Source: Anolis sagrei | Taxonomy: Eukaryota > Chordata > Lepidosauria > Squamata > Anolidae | NCBI RefSeq assembly: GCF_037176765.1 | Contig: NC_090023.1 | Span: 26,237,366-26,301,365 of the forward strand | Direction of reading: 5' to 3' | Length of the DNA: 64,000 bases | Shown here: in pieces, positions 1 to 17,300 of the stretch | Numbering within the stretch: position 1 is the stretch's first letter | Layout: every line of letters starts with the position of its first letter | Made by a program: the position numbers and the translations under genes | Notes under the pieces: generated by a model | The model's database searches: none | What the model saw: only the letters and a program-made list of their open reading frames with translations | Told to the model about the DNA's origin: nothing

Positions 1-335
1 GGGTTTATATATCTGTGAAATGTCCAGGGTGGGAGAAAGAACTCTTGTCTGTTTGAGGCAGGTGTGAATGTTTCAGTTGGCCAGCTTGGTTAGCATTGAA
101 TGGCCTTGCAGCTTCAAGTCCTGGCTGCTTCCTGCCTGAGGGAAACCTTTGTTCTGCCTCCCACAGACAAGAGTCCTTTCTCCCACCCTGGATATTCCAC
201 AGATATATAAACCCCACTTGCCTAGTTTCCAACAGACCTCACAACCTCTGAAGATGCCTGCCATAGATGTAGGAGAAATGTCAGGAGAAAATACTTTTGG
301 AACTTGACCATACAGCCCAGAAAACTCACAGCAAC
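1..335. mobile_element. Penelope-like element end with inverted arms
   Basis: The left part (1-50) is the reverse complement of 165-215. The right part continues through the CCATAGATGTAGGAGAAATG block to about 332, the same unit as at 31289-31745 and 49278-50150. It is older than those copies (many differences) and cut by the window edge. Confidence 0.6.
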
Positions 336-685
336 CCACAAGAGAACTTTCTCAATGGTTGCTTCCAGCCTCTGGAACTCCCTTCCTATAAAGGTTAGAC
401 TAGAATCATGTTTATGTCCTAGTGCAGACCTCTGAAGAACTTTTTGTTTTTGCAGGCTTTTGAAAGCTGATTCCTCAAGGGAAAAGTGTTTTTTATGTGC
501 TGTGCTTTGATTATAACTGGGTTTTTTTAGTAGTCTGTTATTAAATGCTGTTTTATTGATTAATTATAGTAACTTTTGTACACTGTAATTTTTTAGCTAT
601 ATCTCCCCTTACTTTTACAAATCACTTTGAATCCCAGATTGCAATCATGGTTATGATATTAACATAACATCAACAATTGTTTTAG
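336..685. other. ACAT1 intron with possible LINE relic
   Basis: 340-480 reads like the decayed end of a LINE reading frame (CTGGAACTCCCTTCCTA context) followed by AT-rich DNA. Nothing else is recognised. Confidence 0.3.
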
Positions 686-4500
<3,815 letters not shown>

Positions 4501-4720
4501 CCAAAAGCATCAAGCCTTAAGACTCAAACTATCCAGTGGCTGTTAGTTATCTGTGGAATTGCTGCACAAATCCCTAGACTCGGTCTATCATTTAAAAGAA
4601 ACAAAATGTTTTTTAATGTAGCATGCTTCCTTACAAGTGTTTTTTTACCATAAGGACTATAAACCATGTTCGGAAATTTAACAATCAGAGACAATAAAGA
4701 CTGTATACATCATGCCTGAC
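4501..4720 (+). other. ACAT1: ACAT1 3' untranslated region with polyadenylation signal
   Basis: Sequence after the stop is AT-rich and unrepetitive. A canonical AATAAA lies at 4693-4698, so cleavage probably falls about 10-30 bases further on. The exact end is inferred. Confidence 0.65.
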
Positions 4721-5058
4721 CACTATAGACAAATTTTGTCATACGGTGTAGCATTGTGAGCACATTGCTTATTGATTAAGTGAAGGGTAGGATGCAAGCT
4801 TCTTAGAGCCACTGTTATATTAGAATCCATTTGATTGATGCATCAGTTGGGGCCAATATTAAATTATAGGTTGCCTTCTTAGCATAAGAACTTGTTTTCA
4901 GTATCTAGATTGAAAGGAGGTCTAAACCCTGGTTATCATTATCTATCTTCATTTTTAACAGCTCTTTCTAGTGAGTTTGCATTCTAGTATGATAGAGGGA
5001 AATATGCCCGTCCACATTCATTCATTGTATCGCCTTTAATTTTTAAGTTGCCCTAAAT

Positions 5059-5191
5059 TAATTCCTCAAACTGTGCTCCTCCAGATGTTTTGGACTTTAG
5101 CTCCCATAATTCCCAACAGCTGGTAAATTGGCTTGGATTTCTGGGAACTGAAGTCCAAAACACCTGGAGGAGCAAAGTTTGAGAAACACTG
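5059..5191. mobile_element. hAT-type MITE with 8-base target duplication
   Basis: Palindromic element reading CTCAAACTGTGCTCCTCCAG at the left and GAGGAGCAAAGTTTGAG at the right. It is flanked by exact CCCTAAAT copies at 5051-5058 and 5192-5199, and sits between the converging ACAT1 and NPAT 3' ends. Confidence 0.75.
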
Positions 5192-5619
5192 CCCTAAATC
5201 ATGTGGTGTTGGTAGCAAGCAGCCTATAAAGTCTGAGCTTTATAAACATGTGCAATCCCACCTGTCAATATAGATCCTGTATATCTCATTATCTTCCACT
5301 TTTAAGGATTATCATTTTATTCACACTTAGTTTTGTTCTTTAGTTACCACTCCATAAAAACAACTGCTCTTCCTCTTTAGCAGGTTTTGTCAAAAGGCAT
5401 TATGTCCAAATGACATCTAGCTTGACAACAGCCCCACTATTGTGTTCAGTATATTTAAATAGGCTAAATTAAGAGCTGAGTGAAACATGAATGTCCCCCT
5501 CCCCCACTCCAGTTTCAGTAACAGTTTTTAAAAAATCACACCACACGACGCTAGCAGACTGCTACTGATGTGTATATTTTAAAAGTTAAATAGAACAAAA
5601 ATAAACGGTCCATTCAAAT

Positions 5620-6230
5620 TCTTAGAGATAGTAAGGAAGTTGGAAAACTTTTATTGTGACAAAATTGCAACTTAGAGAGAAGACAGGGCAAAGGCGAACA
5701 GGAAAAAATATCTTCAATACAAAAGGGGGAGTGTTGCCACATTTAGAAATTTCCCAGCTGTTTGTTGAAGGCTTGGAGAAATTATTAACTCTTATCTGTT
5801 CTTCAACTAAAACCAACCATTGAAAGCTTGGTTAGAGTCTGTCCTGGGAACAATTCCAACTTCAGTATAAGCTCCACCATTCAGTGGAGCATATTTAGGA
5901 TTATGGATGCTTCACACTATAAAAAACTGTTGAAACTCGTAATGTGCACATTTTGGCAGAAAAAAAACCAACACCTGGTGTCAAAAGTAGTATCTTGTTG
6001 TTTTACAACATTAACAACTGTACAATATTTACAGCAACCCACTAAGTACAACTGTGCAAATTTAACACAGAGCCAGAAAAGTGCTCCCTTATTCAAAAAC
6101 CAACGACTTGTTCAAGAACCCGCTTGACTTTCTTTTAAGAAGTGGAATTGCAATGAACTGATTGTGCATCTTAAAGCCTCGATGTGTTCTCTCCTTGAGT
6201 GTGCCAGTGATATTAAAAGCATTTTTCTAT
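5620..6230 (-). other. NPAT: NPAT 3' untranslated region
   Basis: Non-repetitive AT-rich DNA after the NPAT stop. A minus-strand AATAAA lies at 5650-5655, about 580 bases past the stop, and is the likely main cleavage signal. Another overlaps the stop at 6230-6235. Ends are inferred. Confidence 0.5.
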
Positions 6231-6308
6231 TTATTCATCATAATGCAAAGATAACAAGAACTTATCCACATCCATTCCAGCGGGAAAGGCAATTGGTAGC
6301 TTCTTCTG
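6231..6308 (-). CDS. NPAT: NPAT exon 18, conserved C-terminus and stop
   Basis: Encodes QKKLPIAFPAGMDVDKFLLS then LHYDE and TAA (complement of 6231-6233). Acceptor TTTTAG. This is the conserved NPAT tail. An AATAAA hexamer overlaps the stop codon. Confidence 0.96.
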   Translation of the reverse strand, partial: QKKLPIAFPAGMDVDKFLLSLHYDE

Positions 6309-9300
6309 CTAAAATAAGAAAACAAAATTTAGATGCTGAAAATCTTTCAGCTTTATTTGCACACAATATATTCTTTCTTAAAAATCTATGACAGTCCACG
6401 TTATGCCCAGTGCTTAATATATGTCTTAGTAATAGAACAAAAGTTTCTCATATGTTCCAGTGTTTCAAAGTATACTGTGCCATTCAGCATAAGCAACCAT
6501 TTTAAGAAATACAAAATTACATTGAATGTACAGCTTTTAGAGTATTGGTTCCCAACCTGTGGTCTGCAGATCACCAGTGGTCCCTAAGAACTAAAATATG
6601 GTCCACGGTCTGACCACTGCAACACCCCATGGACCACGCCCCCTTCCTCGTGGCCATGCACCCGTGGCAAGGAGGTAAGAGAAAGCTGTTAGGAACAATT
6701 TCTTGGGTCTCACACTCTGCTTTTTGTATTTTTTTTCAACCTCAGCCCCCTCCTCTTCTTTCTTATTTTTACATGAACATTTAACAAAATCCACGGATAA
6801 TAACACAGCCCAACCCAAAAAAAAAAAAAAAAGTCTTGGTGTCTTCGTTTTTAGGTCTGTTTCTGGGGTTATTTGGGGTGCTGATTCAGAAATTGCATTA
6901 GATAGACCACATCAGCTCTAGATTATTAAATATGGCAGTGTTTCTCAACCTTCTTAATGCCATGACCCCTTCATGTTGTGGTGTCCCCCAACCATAAATT
7001 TTTTTTGTTGCTACTTCACAACTGTAATTTTGCTACTGTTATGAATCGTAATGTAAATATCTGATATGCCGCATCTATTTTCATTCACTGGAACAAATTT
7101 AGCACAAATATCCAATATGCCCAAATTAGAATACTGGTGGGGTTGAAGGGGGATTGATTTTGTCATCTGGAAGTTGTAGTTACTGAGATTTATAATTCAC
7201 CTACAATCAAAGAGCCTCTAAACTCACCAACAATGGAATTGAACCAAATTTGGCATACAGAACTCCCATAACCAACAGAAATTACTGGAAGGGTTTGTTG
7301 GGCATTGACCTTGTGTTTTGGAGTTGTAGTTCAGTTACATCCAGAGAGCACTGTAGACTCAAACAATGATGGCTCTGGACCAAACTTGGCACAAATACTC
7401 AATATGCCCAAATGTGAACACTGGTGGAGTTTGGAGAAAATAAACCTTGACATTTGGGAATTGTAGCTACTGCGATTTATAGTTCACCTACAATTGAAGA
7501 GTAATCTGAACCCTACCAATGATGGAATTGGGCCACACTTCCTACACAGAACCCCCATGATCTGATGGTCTTTGGCGACCCCTCTGGTTTTAATGAGAAT
7601 CACTTTGAGTCTCTTTTTCAGAGAAAAAAAACAGAATATTAATACTAATAATAATTTACTTGTCTAAAAAATGCAGCACAACAAAAAGTTTTAGTAATGA
7701 TAATTCCTGATTGCATTTGGAGAAGATTTTGGGAAAGGATGCTTCTTATTCTAGTTGTTTCATGAGATACTGGAATTAATGGCTGATTCAGGGACAGTTC
7801 CACACAATTGCATCTAAAACAATAAACCCTTCTTACCTTTACTTTCTTCTTTTTTATCGGCACGGTAAAGTTCTGAAGATCTTTTTTACTAGTTGGACGG
7901 GAACCCTTTTCACATTCGACCACATCTTCCTGCTTCCTTTTTTTGGCCACACTTTTTAGAGACTTAAAGGATTGCGTATTGTCTTTGAGGGCTGTACTAG
8001 TCCTTGCAATTGCTGCTCGTGAGAGGATCATCAAAGTGTGGGCAGCCATGCTGACACTATTTTCACTGCTGGTTTCACTGACTGGGCTGCAGGCTGGCAG
8101 ATCGGGCGTGGCCGGAGGGACCATGATCCTCGGGGTGGTACTGTCCTCGCTGTACCGCCTACATGTTGGTGTCCTCACTATATCAAATGCGTCCTCCGTG
8201 TGCCGATCCCCCATTCCTGAAGGTGTGCGGGGCACCGGCAAGTCCACACTTTCGGGCAGTTTACTAGCAGGGCTCTGCCTCTGAATGTCATGGAGCACCT
8301 CCACAGCTTGCTTAGCCAGAGGACTGGCCAAAGAATGAGATTGGTTGGGAGACTTTGTTTGGTCTTTTTTTGGCTCTGTGGAAGGCAAAACTCCTGAATT
8401 CTTGCTATTTGTATTTGCCTGTAGGCCTTGTTTTTTAGTCAGTTCTTGAGGTGAAGAGGTGTTCTTCTCATTCTGATTTTGTTGACCACTGGATAAAGTT
8501 GCTGCCTCCTGTTTTTGGGGTGTTTTGTCAACATTCCTCTCTAGTTCGTTTTCTTTATTCGCTGTCTGCTTCCTTAACACATCAGAGGCCAGTCCGGGAC
8601 TTGAACCCTTCTTCTCGGACAGGTTTTCCTTCACGGCAGAACTTCGGTGACTAACGTTAGGCTTACATAAAATCCTAGGCAATGTTCTCTCACGTTCCCT
8701 CTTGTTAGATTGGATTTTAGTAGATGAAAGCACAGCACTGGGAGAATTTCCAGGATCCAAAGGATTTTCCTGCCTTTCTTTCTGCGAGACTTGTGTGCTG
8801 CCGACGGGAATGGCTAGAGCCTTGTCAAAGCACAGCACTCTTCTGTGGCTCTCATTCTGTTTGGAACTTGGGCTGGTGGTATCCACAGCAACCATCTCCA
8901 GCTTCTTGTTCGCATCTCCACAGGCATTCTTGTCCAAATTGCCAATTCTAACAAGAAAAATAGTACGGAGATTTGACATTATTTTTGTAAAACTTCTATT
9001 CCACTTTAAATATTCATTTATTTATCTATTTACTACATTTACAACACTTTTCTCACCCCTGGGGGGGACGGGGACGGGAGGGACACGGAGACTCAAAGTG
9101 ATGTGCATCAAATAATGGCAAAATTCAATGCCAACATACATACAAAGCATATAAGGAAAAAATGCCATATAATAAATAAAATTAACCAAATAATAAATTT
9201 AAATAATTAAGATCACATTAAACATCTGCTTTTTTTTTTTTTTTTGAAATGTCACAACCACGAGGCCCAAAAATACTGGAAAATTATACATGAAGAATCT

Positions 9301-12300
9301 CAAAAAATACTTAGAATGACATTCCCAAGAAACCCAGAATATTACTTACTAGGCCTCATGGACTCACAGCCAATTTTGGACCAAAACAAGGACATATTAT
9401 TTACTTATATTTCTACGGCAGTGAGAATCTCCTATGCAAAACTTTGGAAAATTGATAAGATACCAGACATTGATAATTGGATAAGTAAAGAGAAATTAGA
9501 GACATGGACAAATTAACTTCTTTTTTTTAGAAAAACTCGGGAAGTTTAATAAAAAGGACAGACTGGAATCCCTTCGAGGAATGTGAAAGGGGGAAAAACC
9601 ACAAAAAAAGTACTTAACTACAGGACTTTTATTTATATATTAATTTATAGAGTAAGAAAAATATAATGGCAGAGACTCAGAATGGAAGTCAATAGGACTC
9701 TTTTTTATCTTTTATCTTTTCCTATTTTCCTTTTAATTCAATGTTCTCCCATTTTTTATGTAAAAACAATAAAATGTTCTTTTTGTGGACAATAAAAATC
9801 TATTTTTTAAAAGATCACATTAAACATAAAACATAAATAACATTTAAACAATTTAAAACAGAGAATTAAAACATCTTATTATCATTTAAAATCACATGCT
9901 CCAAAATTGTAGTCTGAAGCCATTCCAGTTGTCAAATTGCACTTATTTCCTATTCATTCCTTGCGCTGCATTACCTACTGAAGGCTTGGTCCCATAGCCA
10001 TGTCTTTACATTCTTCCTGAAGGCCTGGGGGGAGGGGGCTATTTTTTTTGTTGAAGAGGGAGTTCCAGAGTCAAGGGGCCACCACTGTAAAGGCCCTGTC
10101 TCTTGTAATCCCCAATCACATCTGCAAAGGAGGTGGGATCAGGAGCAGGGCCTTCCCTGCTCTCGAATTTAACCTCTGAGATGGTTTATAGAGGGAGATG
10201 TGTTCGGACAGGTAAGCTGGGAGGGAACAGTTTAGGGCTTTATAAGGTAAAGCCAGCACTTTGAACTGTGCTCGGTAGCAGACTGGCAGCCAGTAGAATT
10301 GACACATTGGACCACCTGAAGCTTCCAAACAGTCTTCAAAGACATGTAGAGCACATTGCTGTAGTCTATTTGGAATGTAACAAATGGACTATTGTTCACC
10401 GCTATAAAGCTGTCAGGCATTTTAACAACCAATAATACCAAGGTAGTTCAAGAAGGGTATTTCATCTTCTGAGGTTTTCAAATAGAACAGTTCAGCTTTG
10501 CTAAAATTATGGGGGTAAAAAGGGAAATGATCTACACACATGACATTCATGAAGTTGTGTAGACTTGTTTTTAATTCAGTCTCTGCTGCAGCAAGCGTTG
10601 CTTTCAAAAGGAACATGCAAACCAGGCAAGAGGAGACTGCCTTTAGAAACAAAGTGGGAGTTGTCTCCTAGGCCAGGATTTTAATCTAAAAAACACGTCT
10701 TCAAATGGAAAGGGAAGAGAATGCAAACTGGATGGCAAATAGAGATATTTATTTATTTGTGGTATTTGTATATCACCCTTCTCAACCCCAAGGGGGACTC
10801 AGGGCAGTTCACAGTGCTGGCAACAATTCAATGCCATTAATGAAAAACAGTATAAAACATCAAAATTAACCCTCCCCTGAAAAAAAAATTAAACATTATT
10901 AAACACACCACATAAGATAACATCACATATCACACAAAGACATAGCCGTTGTCCGTAAACAGTCCTGGGTCATTGCACTTTCAACTTTCACTTTAAGTTC
11001 AAATATTCCTATGATGGGCTGAACGCTTGGTTCCACAGCCAGGTCTTTAGCTATCTTCTAAAGGTCAGTAGGGAGGGGGCAAATCTGATCTCATTTGGGA
11101 GTTCCACATTAGTGAGGCCACCACCGAGAAGGCCCTACTTTCCTCCTCATGTAAACATTAATTCCAGGAGCACATTTGCTACTATTTAAAACAAAAAAAT
11201 GGAAAACAACAGGTGGACAGTGTTGGAATCCAACCCCGCACTGCCCAAGTCTCAAGTACTCAATGAGGAGCAGTTAATTAAGTATAGGGTTTCCCTTCCC
11301 CCATGTCTCCTGTATGACAGTTCGAATGTGTCTCATTTCTTCTCTGCTCTCATTCCGATTTGTTGTTTAAAATTGATACTTTTCAGCTGCAAGACTTTTT
11401 GGATTCTGCCTTCTTACACTTTAGTATGGAGAGTATGTGCTGTGTGAATTGAGACCTCTCTCTACTTGTGTGTCAGAGAGATGTAGTGTTTGGATCATTT
11501 TCACTCTCTTGAAACCTTAGAAGAGATGGGAGTTAGAGTATCTGAGACCCAGTTCTTGATTATTAAGAAATAAAGTTATTTCTTATTATTGTAAATAATC
11601 CTTTTGTGATTTTTTAAAAATTTGGACTCTGCATGTTTGCTTTCTAAGCTCTAAATTCTTTACAGACACATCACACGGCACTTCATACTTTGTATGCTGT
11701 GAGCTGAATGCTCAACCTTTGTATTCTGTTTGTTTTTGGATGCTGTATTATTTTAGGGTAATTTTCCCTAACAGAATCGTCTATCCACTATATATGTCTC
11801 TTGCCACAAGTAAAAATATCAAAGCCTACTGCAACAGTGAAGAAAACAATAAAAAGCCCTCATATACATGGACACTTGATTGCAAATGCTTCCCCTCTCC
11901 ACAAGAACAATGCAGTCATCACGTTTATTTTTATCAGCAACTCCCACAACCAAATTGCCTAAAAGGATCTCTTCAAAGTGTTAGGTGTATCTGAGGTTAG
12001 CCAGCTCACACATTTCTCCACAGGGATGCTGGGAACAGATAGCGGTTACATTGCCTAAAAATGGGTCTCAACTAACCTTTGAGCTCGGGAACCAGGGCAA
12101 TTCAGAGGTTCTGATCCACTCAGTACTAGCTTTCCTAGAACATCGGTATGAAAAACAAATGGTTAATTACAAACAAAAAGAAAAGGTTTCATTTCAATTC
12201 ACCTTTCAGGTGATTTCACTGAAAATGACAAATCCAATGAACAATGCACTTTCGGCCACATCGGTTTTAACTTATAGAATTAAGGAAACGTGTCCACAGA

Positions 12301-14304
12301 GACAAAGCAAGATTAGCCTGGATAATCTATCCCTGCTTTCCTTTACACAGCATTAATACCAGCTTACCTGCGTTTGACTTATTTCTTGGGATCCTCTGAG
12401 ATTTGGGAGGGAGAGGTAGTTTAGGAATGCCTCCACTGCCTAAAGATGTCTGTATTGGCAGGTGTAGAATCTTGGAAAAGCAAAAGAAATTTGGGTGAAG
12501 TTCTTCATGAAACTTGTTGGCTCATGAGCGACACTGTGGAAACCGAACGACGGCATTTTACCTGCTGGGAAGGATCTGAAAATGCACTTCCAGCTTGTCC
12601 CATGATAGAAACAGGAATCATTCCCACCATGCCCTGCAGCACAGGCTGTACAGGAGAAGCAATTATAATAGCAGAACCTAAAAATGAATGGATTCAGGAA
12701 AACAGTAAGTAAGAGAATCTCAGTTTTGCCTTCTCAATTGTTTGCAGGGCCAGATCTGCTCAACTTCAGCAGGAGGACTGTTATGCCCTTCAGATCAGCT
12801 TCTGATCTTTTAGTGAGATTAAACAGGTCTGGACCTTTAACCTACTGGTACGGCAGACTACCAGGGAACCATCTATAAACAGTTTTAAGCTCTTGAGGGG
12901 AAGAGAAGGGCAAGGGAAACAGATGCTCTAAACAGACAGAATGTTAAGCACATTACTGCCACTAAGCTACACCTTCCATGATCCCATAGCATTGCATCAT
13001 GGAAGTTCAAGTGGTGTCAAAACTACATTCATCCGTGGCAGTGTAGATGCACCCTGGGACACAGACATATTGTACATGTTGGGTATCCCATGTCTGAAAT
13101 GCTTAGAAGTAGAAGAGATTTGGATTTTTTCACCTCTTAGTTTAGGATATTTGCATATACTGTATATACTTGAGTATAAGCCGACCTGAATATAAGCCAA
13201 GGAACCTAATTTTACCACGAAGAAAACAGATTGACTCAAGTATAAGCTGAGGGTGGGAAATGCAGCAGCTACTGGTAAATTTCAAAATACAAATAGATAC
13301 CAATAGTTATATTAATTGAAGCTTTGGTAGGTTAAATGTTTTGGAACATTTACATAAAACTGTAACTCAGAATCATAGAGTTGGAAGAGACAGCATGGAC
13401 CATCCAGTCCAACCCCTTGCCAAGAAGCAGGAAAATTGCATTCAAATCACCCCCAACAGATGGCCATCCAGCCTCTGTTTAAAAGCCTCCAAAGAAGGAG
13501 CCTCCACCACACTCCGGGGCAGTGAGTTCCACTATCAAACAGTTCTCACAGTCAGGAAGTTCTTCCTAATGTTCAGATGGAATCTCCTTTCTTGTAGTTT
13601 GAACTTAAGATAAGACTGTCTAACTCTGCCGAAACCATTATTCTAACCTTCTTCAATGTAAATGTGGTTATGTATCCTTCCAATAATAATAGAGTAAATT
13701 AATAATTGGAATAAGAATAATAGAGTAAAATAATGGAAATATAATAATAACAGTAATAATAAAGCAATGAATGTAATAACAACAGTAATAAAGTAAAATA
13801 ATAAATGTAATAATAACAATAATAAAGTAAAATAATAAATGTAATAATAACAATAATAAAGTAAAATAATAAATGTAATAAAATAATAAGAATAACAGAG
13901 TAAAATAACAAATAACCTTGATTCAAATATAAGCTGAGGGGGACTTTTTCAGCCTAAAAAAAGGGCTGAAAAACTAGGCGTATACTTGAGTATATACCCT
14001 ACACGAAATAAGGGTTCATCTACACTGTGGAATGAATGTAGTTTAAGACTACTTTAATTGCCACGTTTTGATGCTATGACATCATGGGAGTTGTAGTCCT
14101 AGAAAGGCTAAATTGGATGGAGTAACACTTGTCTGCCCACTCTGCCAAAGAGAGCCTCTCCAAGCTACATCTCTCAGCATACCATAGCAGTTAAATGAGT
14201 CAAGGTGTATTAAGTCTATCATGGAGATCCATCTATCGTGATTCAGTGTACCTTATCCAAAATGCTTGAGACTGAAGGATGGGATTTAGATTTTAGAATT
14301 CTTG

Positions 14305-14348
<44 letters not shown>

Positions 14349-17300
14349 TTTGTAAGTATTGTTTTTATATTATTATTTAACTAAGTTTATGTTTTATGCT
14401 CTTTTAACATAATTGTTGTTTTATTGTTTGTTTGTTTTCAATTTAAATTGTTTGTTCTTTTTTATTTATTGTTTCCATTAGCTTATTGTTTATTGTTATC
14501 GTTAAATGTGGCTGGAATCAAGCACAACACCTTCCAAGATGGCGGAAAGATGATATACCTCTTATCTATGTATAACTGTCTGTCTAGTTGTGTATAAAAT
14601 GGCACTGAATGTTTGCCGCATATGTATGTTCTGAGATCTGCCTTGAGAAGGGCGGAATATAAATACTGTAAATAAATAAATAAGACACCTAGTTGTTAAG
14701 AACCACAACATACAAAAAGTTGAATGGTATATTCCCTAAGGATTGGCTCAAATAAAGCGCTTCCTTTGCTGTGTGAGGAGTCATGTGTGATATGAGTTTT
14801 CCACTCATCCCTGTTATCAAATGCTGTTGCATGTGGTTTTTCCACATTAGAATTTCTCCCCTCTCTCTGAAGTAATCAAATGCTCATTCCCATTGGCCAT
14901 AATGACATGATTTCTTCTAAGTTGAAGAAATTTCTTCTTCAGCCCATAATATCTAAGCTCTAACTTTAAAAAAAAAAACATTAAGATGGTCTTCTATTAC
15001 TAATACTACTACAAATGTCACAGGATGTTATTAACCAACAGTTACCCTGTGGAAAGTTTGGAGACATTGCTGGATTCATGGTAAACAAGCCATTTGCTCT
15101 GGGCGGAGTCCGTAACGGCTGCGGTGTTGGGAATTGTGATGAAAGAGATGTTGAACCACCAGACAACATGACTAAATTGGATGGAGTAACACTTGTACTC
15201 AAAGCTGCTGGTTCAGTCACACAAGTGGCAATATAAACACTGTTGGAGTTGGTAAAAGGTGTAGTTGTTGCTGGCATCAACTGTATAAATCCCCCATCCT
15301 TGGCAACATCTGATCCTCCCGAAATGGAAACAACAGTACACTCTTCGTTCTGCACATCGAGTTTCCTCGTGACTGAGTCTTGAGGTCTGACAACGAGAAG
15401 ATTCTGCTCTATCAAAGCTGCATCCACAATCCTTTCGCCCTCTTCCGAAGATACACATTTGGATGACCCTGTTATCTTAGCTGGTGATTTAGCTGGAGAA
15501 GACAATATGATCGTTGGCATGTTTTTTCCTGTGATGCTGGAAACAGCACTGTTCAATTCAGTCTCTGATGAAAGGAATGGATCATCGCTGATAATAATTT
15601 TAAGAGAAACTATACTGGAGGGGTCAACACTTGCGGCTTGAGTGCTAGATGAAACACTAGCACCAACTCTGTTACCTGGACTTGATTCTCCCATTGGCTC
15701 TACAGTAGGAGAAGGGCACACGGTGGATGAGGTAGAGGGGTTTTCTGCAGGCCTCTCACTGTCAGAAGCCAGAAAAGCACTGTCAGCATCTGTCTTTGTA
15801 GAGGATGATGGCTCTTGTATGTCTATCTGTGACATCCCTGAATCCTCCAATGTCTGCATTTGATGTTCAGGACAAGATTCTTGATGGTCAGGCTGATCAT
15901 TAGAATGAAAAGGATTGGAAGTATCTACAACTTCTAGCTGGACCTCTATTGAATCTGGATCATACGTATTCCCAAGTGCTGTGGTAGAATCGGATTCGAA
16001 TTTCTCCCGGCTTTCACACTGAGAGAGAACAGGGTTGCTTTGATTTTGCTTGTCAGATTCAGGAAACACAGCTGATTGCTCGCTTATCTGCTCCACACTT
16101 TTCACCAATTCTACAGAATGACTAGGAATGACTATATTAGTTCTTGTTAAAATTTCACTATCACCAGTTCTTGGAGAAATGAGCAATTTTGCATTTGTTT
16201 TTTCAGATGATATATTCTCTGATACTGAAACACACGCAGTGTTATCAGAGAGTGGAATCTGTGGAGTAACTAAGTGATCATACTGCAAATCAGGCGAGGC
16301 TTGAATATCCTGGCATAACGAGTCCTTCTCTATTCTGCAGTCTCTTGTTGCAGTTTCTTGTTGGTTGTAAGTTCCTACATGGTGGCCATCACTGAACTCT
16401 ATGTGAGTAAAGTGATTATTGGCAGATTCAAAGGTACTTTGACATTCATATGTTTCTGTTCCAGCTGAATCACTGTTGCTTGTCTCCTTAGCACTCCCAG
16501 GAAATTCTCCAGTTATGACCCCTTCCATCTTCAAGCGTTCATCCAAGGTCCCATTGCTACTGCTACCATCAGTCTTCAGGATGCTTGCCTCTTTGGTATC
16601 GTCTCCTGGGTATGACAGGCACCCTTGGGGATTATCACCTACAAAAGAATAGTTTGAAATGGAATTATAATGGCAACTGTAATGAATTGGTCAGTTTCTA
16701 AACTGGCAAAATGTCATTTAATCAATCTATTTCTCCAAACAGATGTATTTAGTTTGAGAGCCTTAAATTGAAAATTGAAACTTTTGGCATCCATCTTGCT
16801 GGCCTGTCCAAAGAAGAATTTTCTATATATCAAAGAAAACTTGTGCTTAAAAAGAAACCAGAAGCTCCTTACCAAGCTCCTTTGTTGCAATATAACATTC
16901 AAGGGCTTGTAGGTTTTCTTCATCCACCAAGATTGCATTTTCCACTTCTCCATTCTGTGTAGAAAGGCCATGAATAGCATTTCTACTCCCCTTAGTTTTA
17001 CCTGTTTCAAACAAGGAGGAAAAGACAATTATGGGAAGTACTGAAATTTGATAAAAGAAGTAAATGTTACACTACAGAATACCCAGATTCTAGAACTGCT
17101 TTTTCCTTCATAGCAAGTGCCTCTAAAATTAGTCACTGGGTCATTTCAAAGTGAAAAAAACAACCTTTTCTAGGTCCAAAATATAAGAGGGGAGATACAT
17201 ATGAATAAATATGGGAGAAAGCCTCCCATACCTTTTAGGGGGCATATCAGGGGGCCTTGGAATTATATTGGAGGGGTCTGGGGCTAAATATACCACACAG

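Noticed and set aside
5828-6587. Small open frames downstream of ACAT1
   Set aside because: They lie antisense in the NPAT 3' UTR and last exon, with no coding signature.
12738-12876. 5S rRNA gene
   Set aside because: It is too diverged from 5S and embedded in a longer SINE-like unit.
13668-13926. Tyr/Leu/Ile-rich minus-strand open frames
   Set aside because: They are translations of the AAT microsatellite inside a MITE; the same occurs at 19885-20127.
15015-15863. Plus-strand open frames over NPAT exon 13
   Set aside because: They are shadows of the large minus-strand coding exon.
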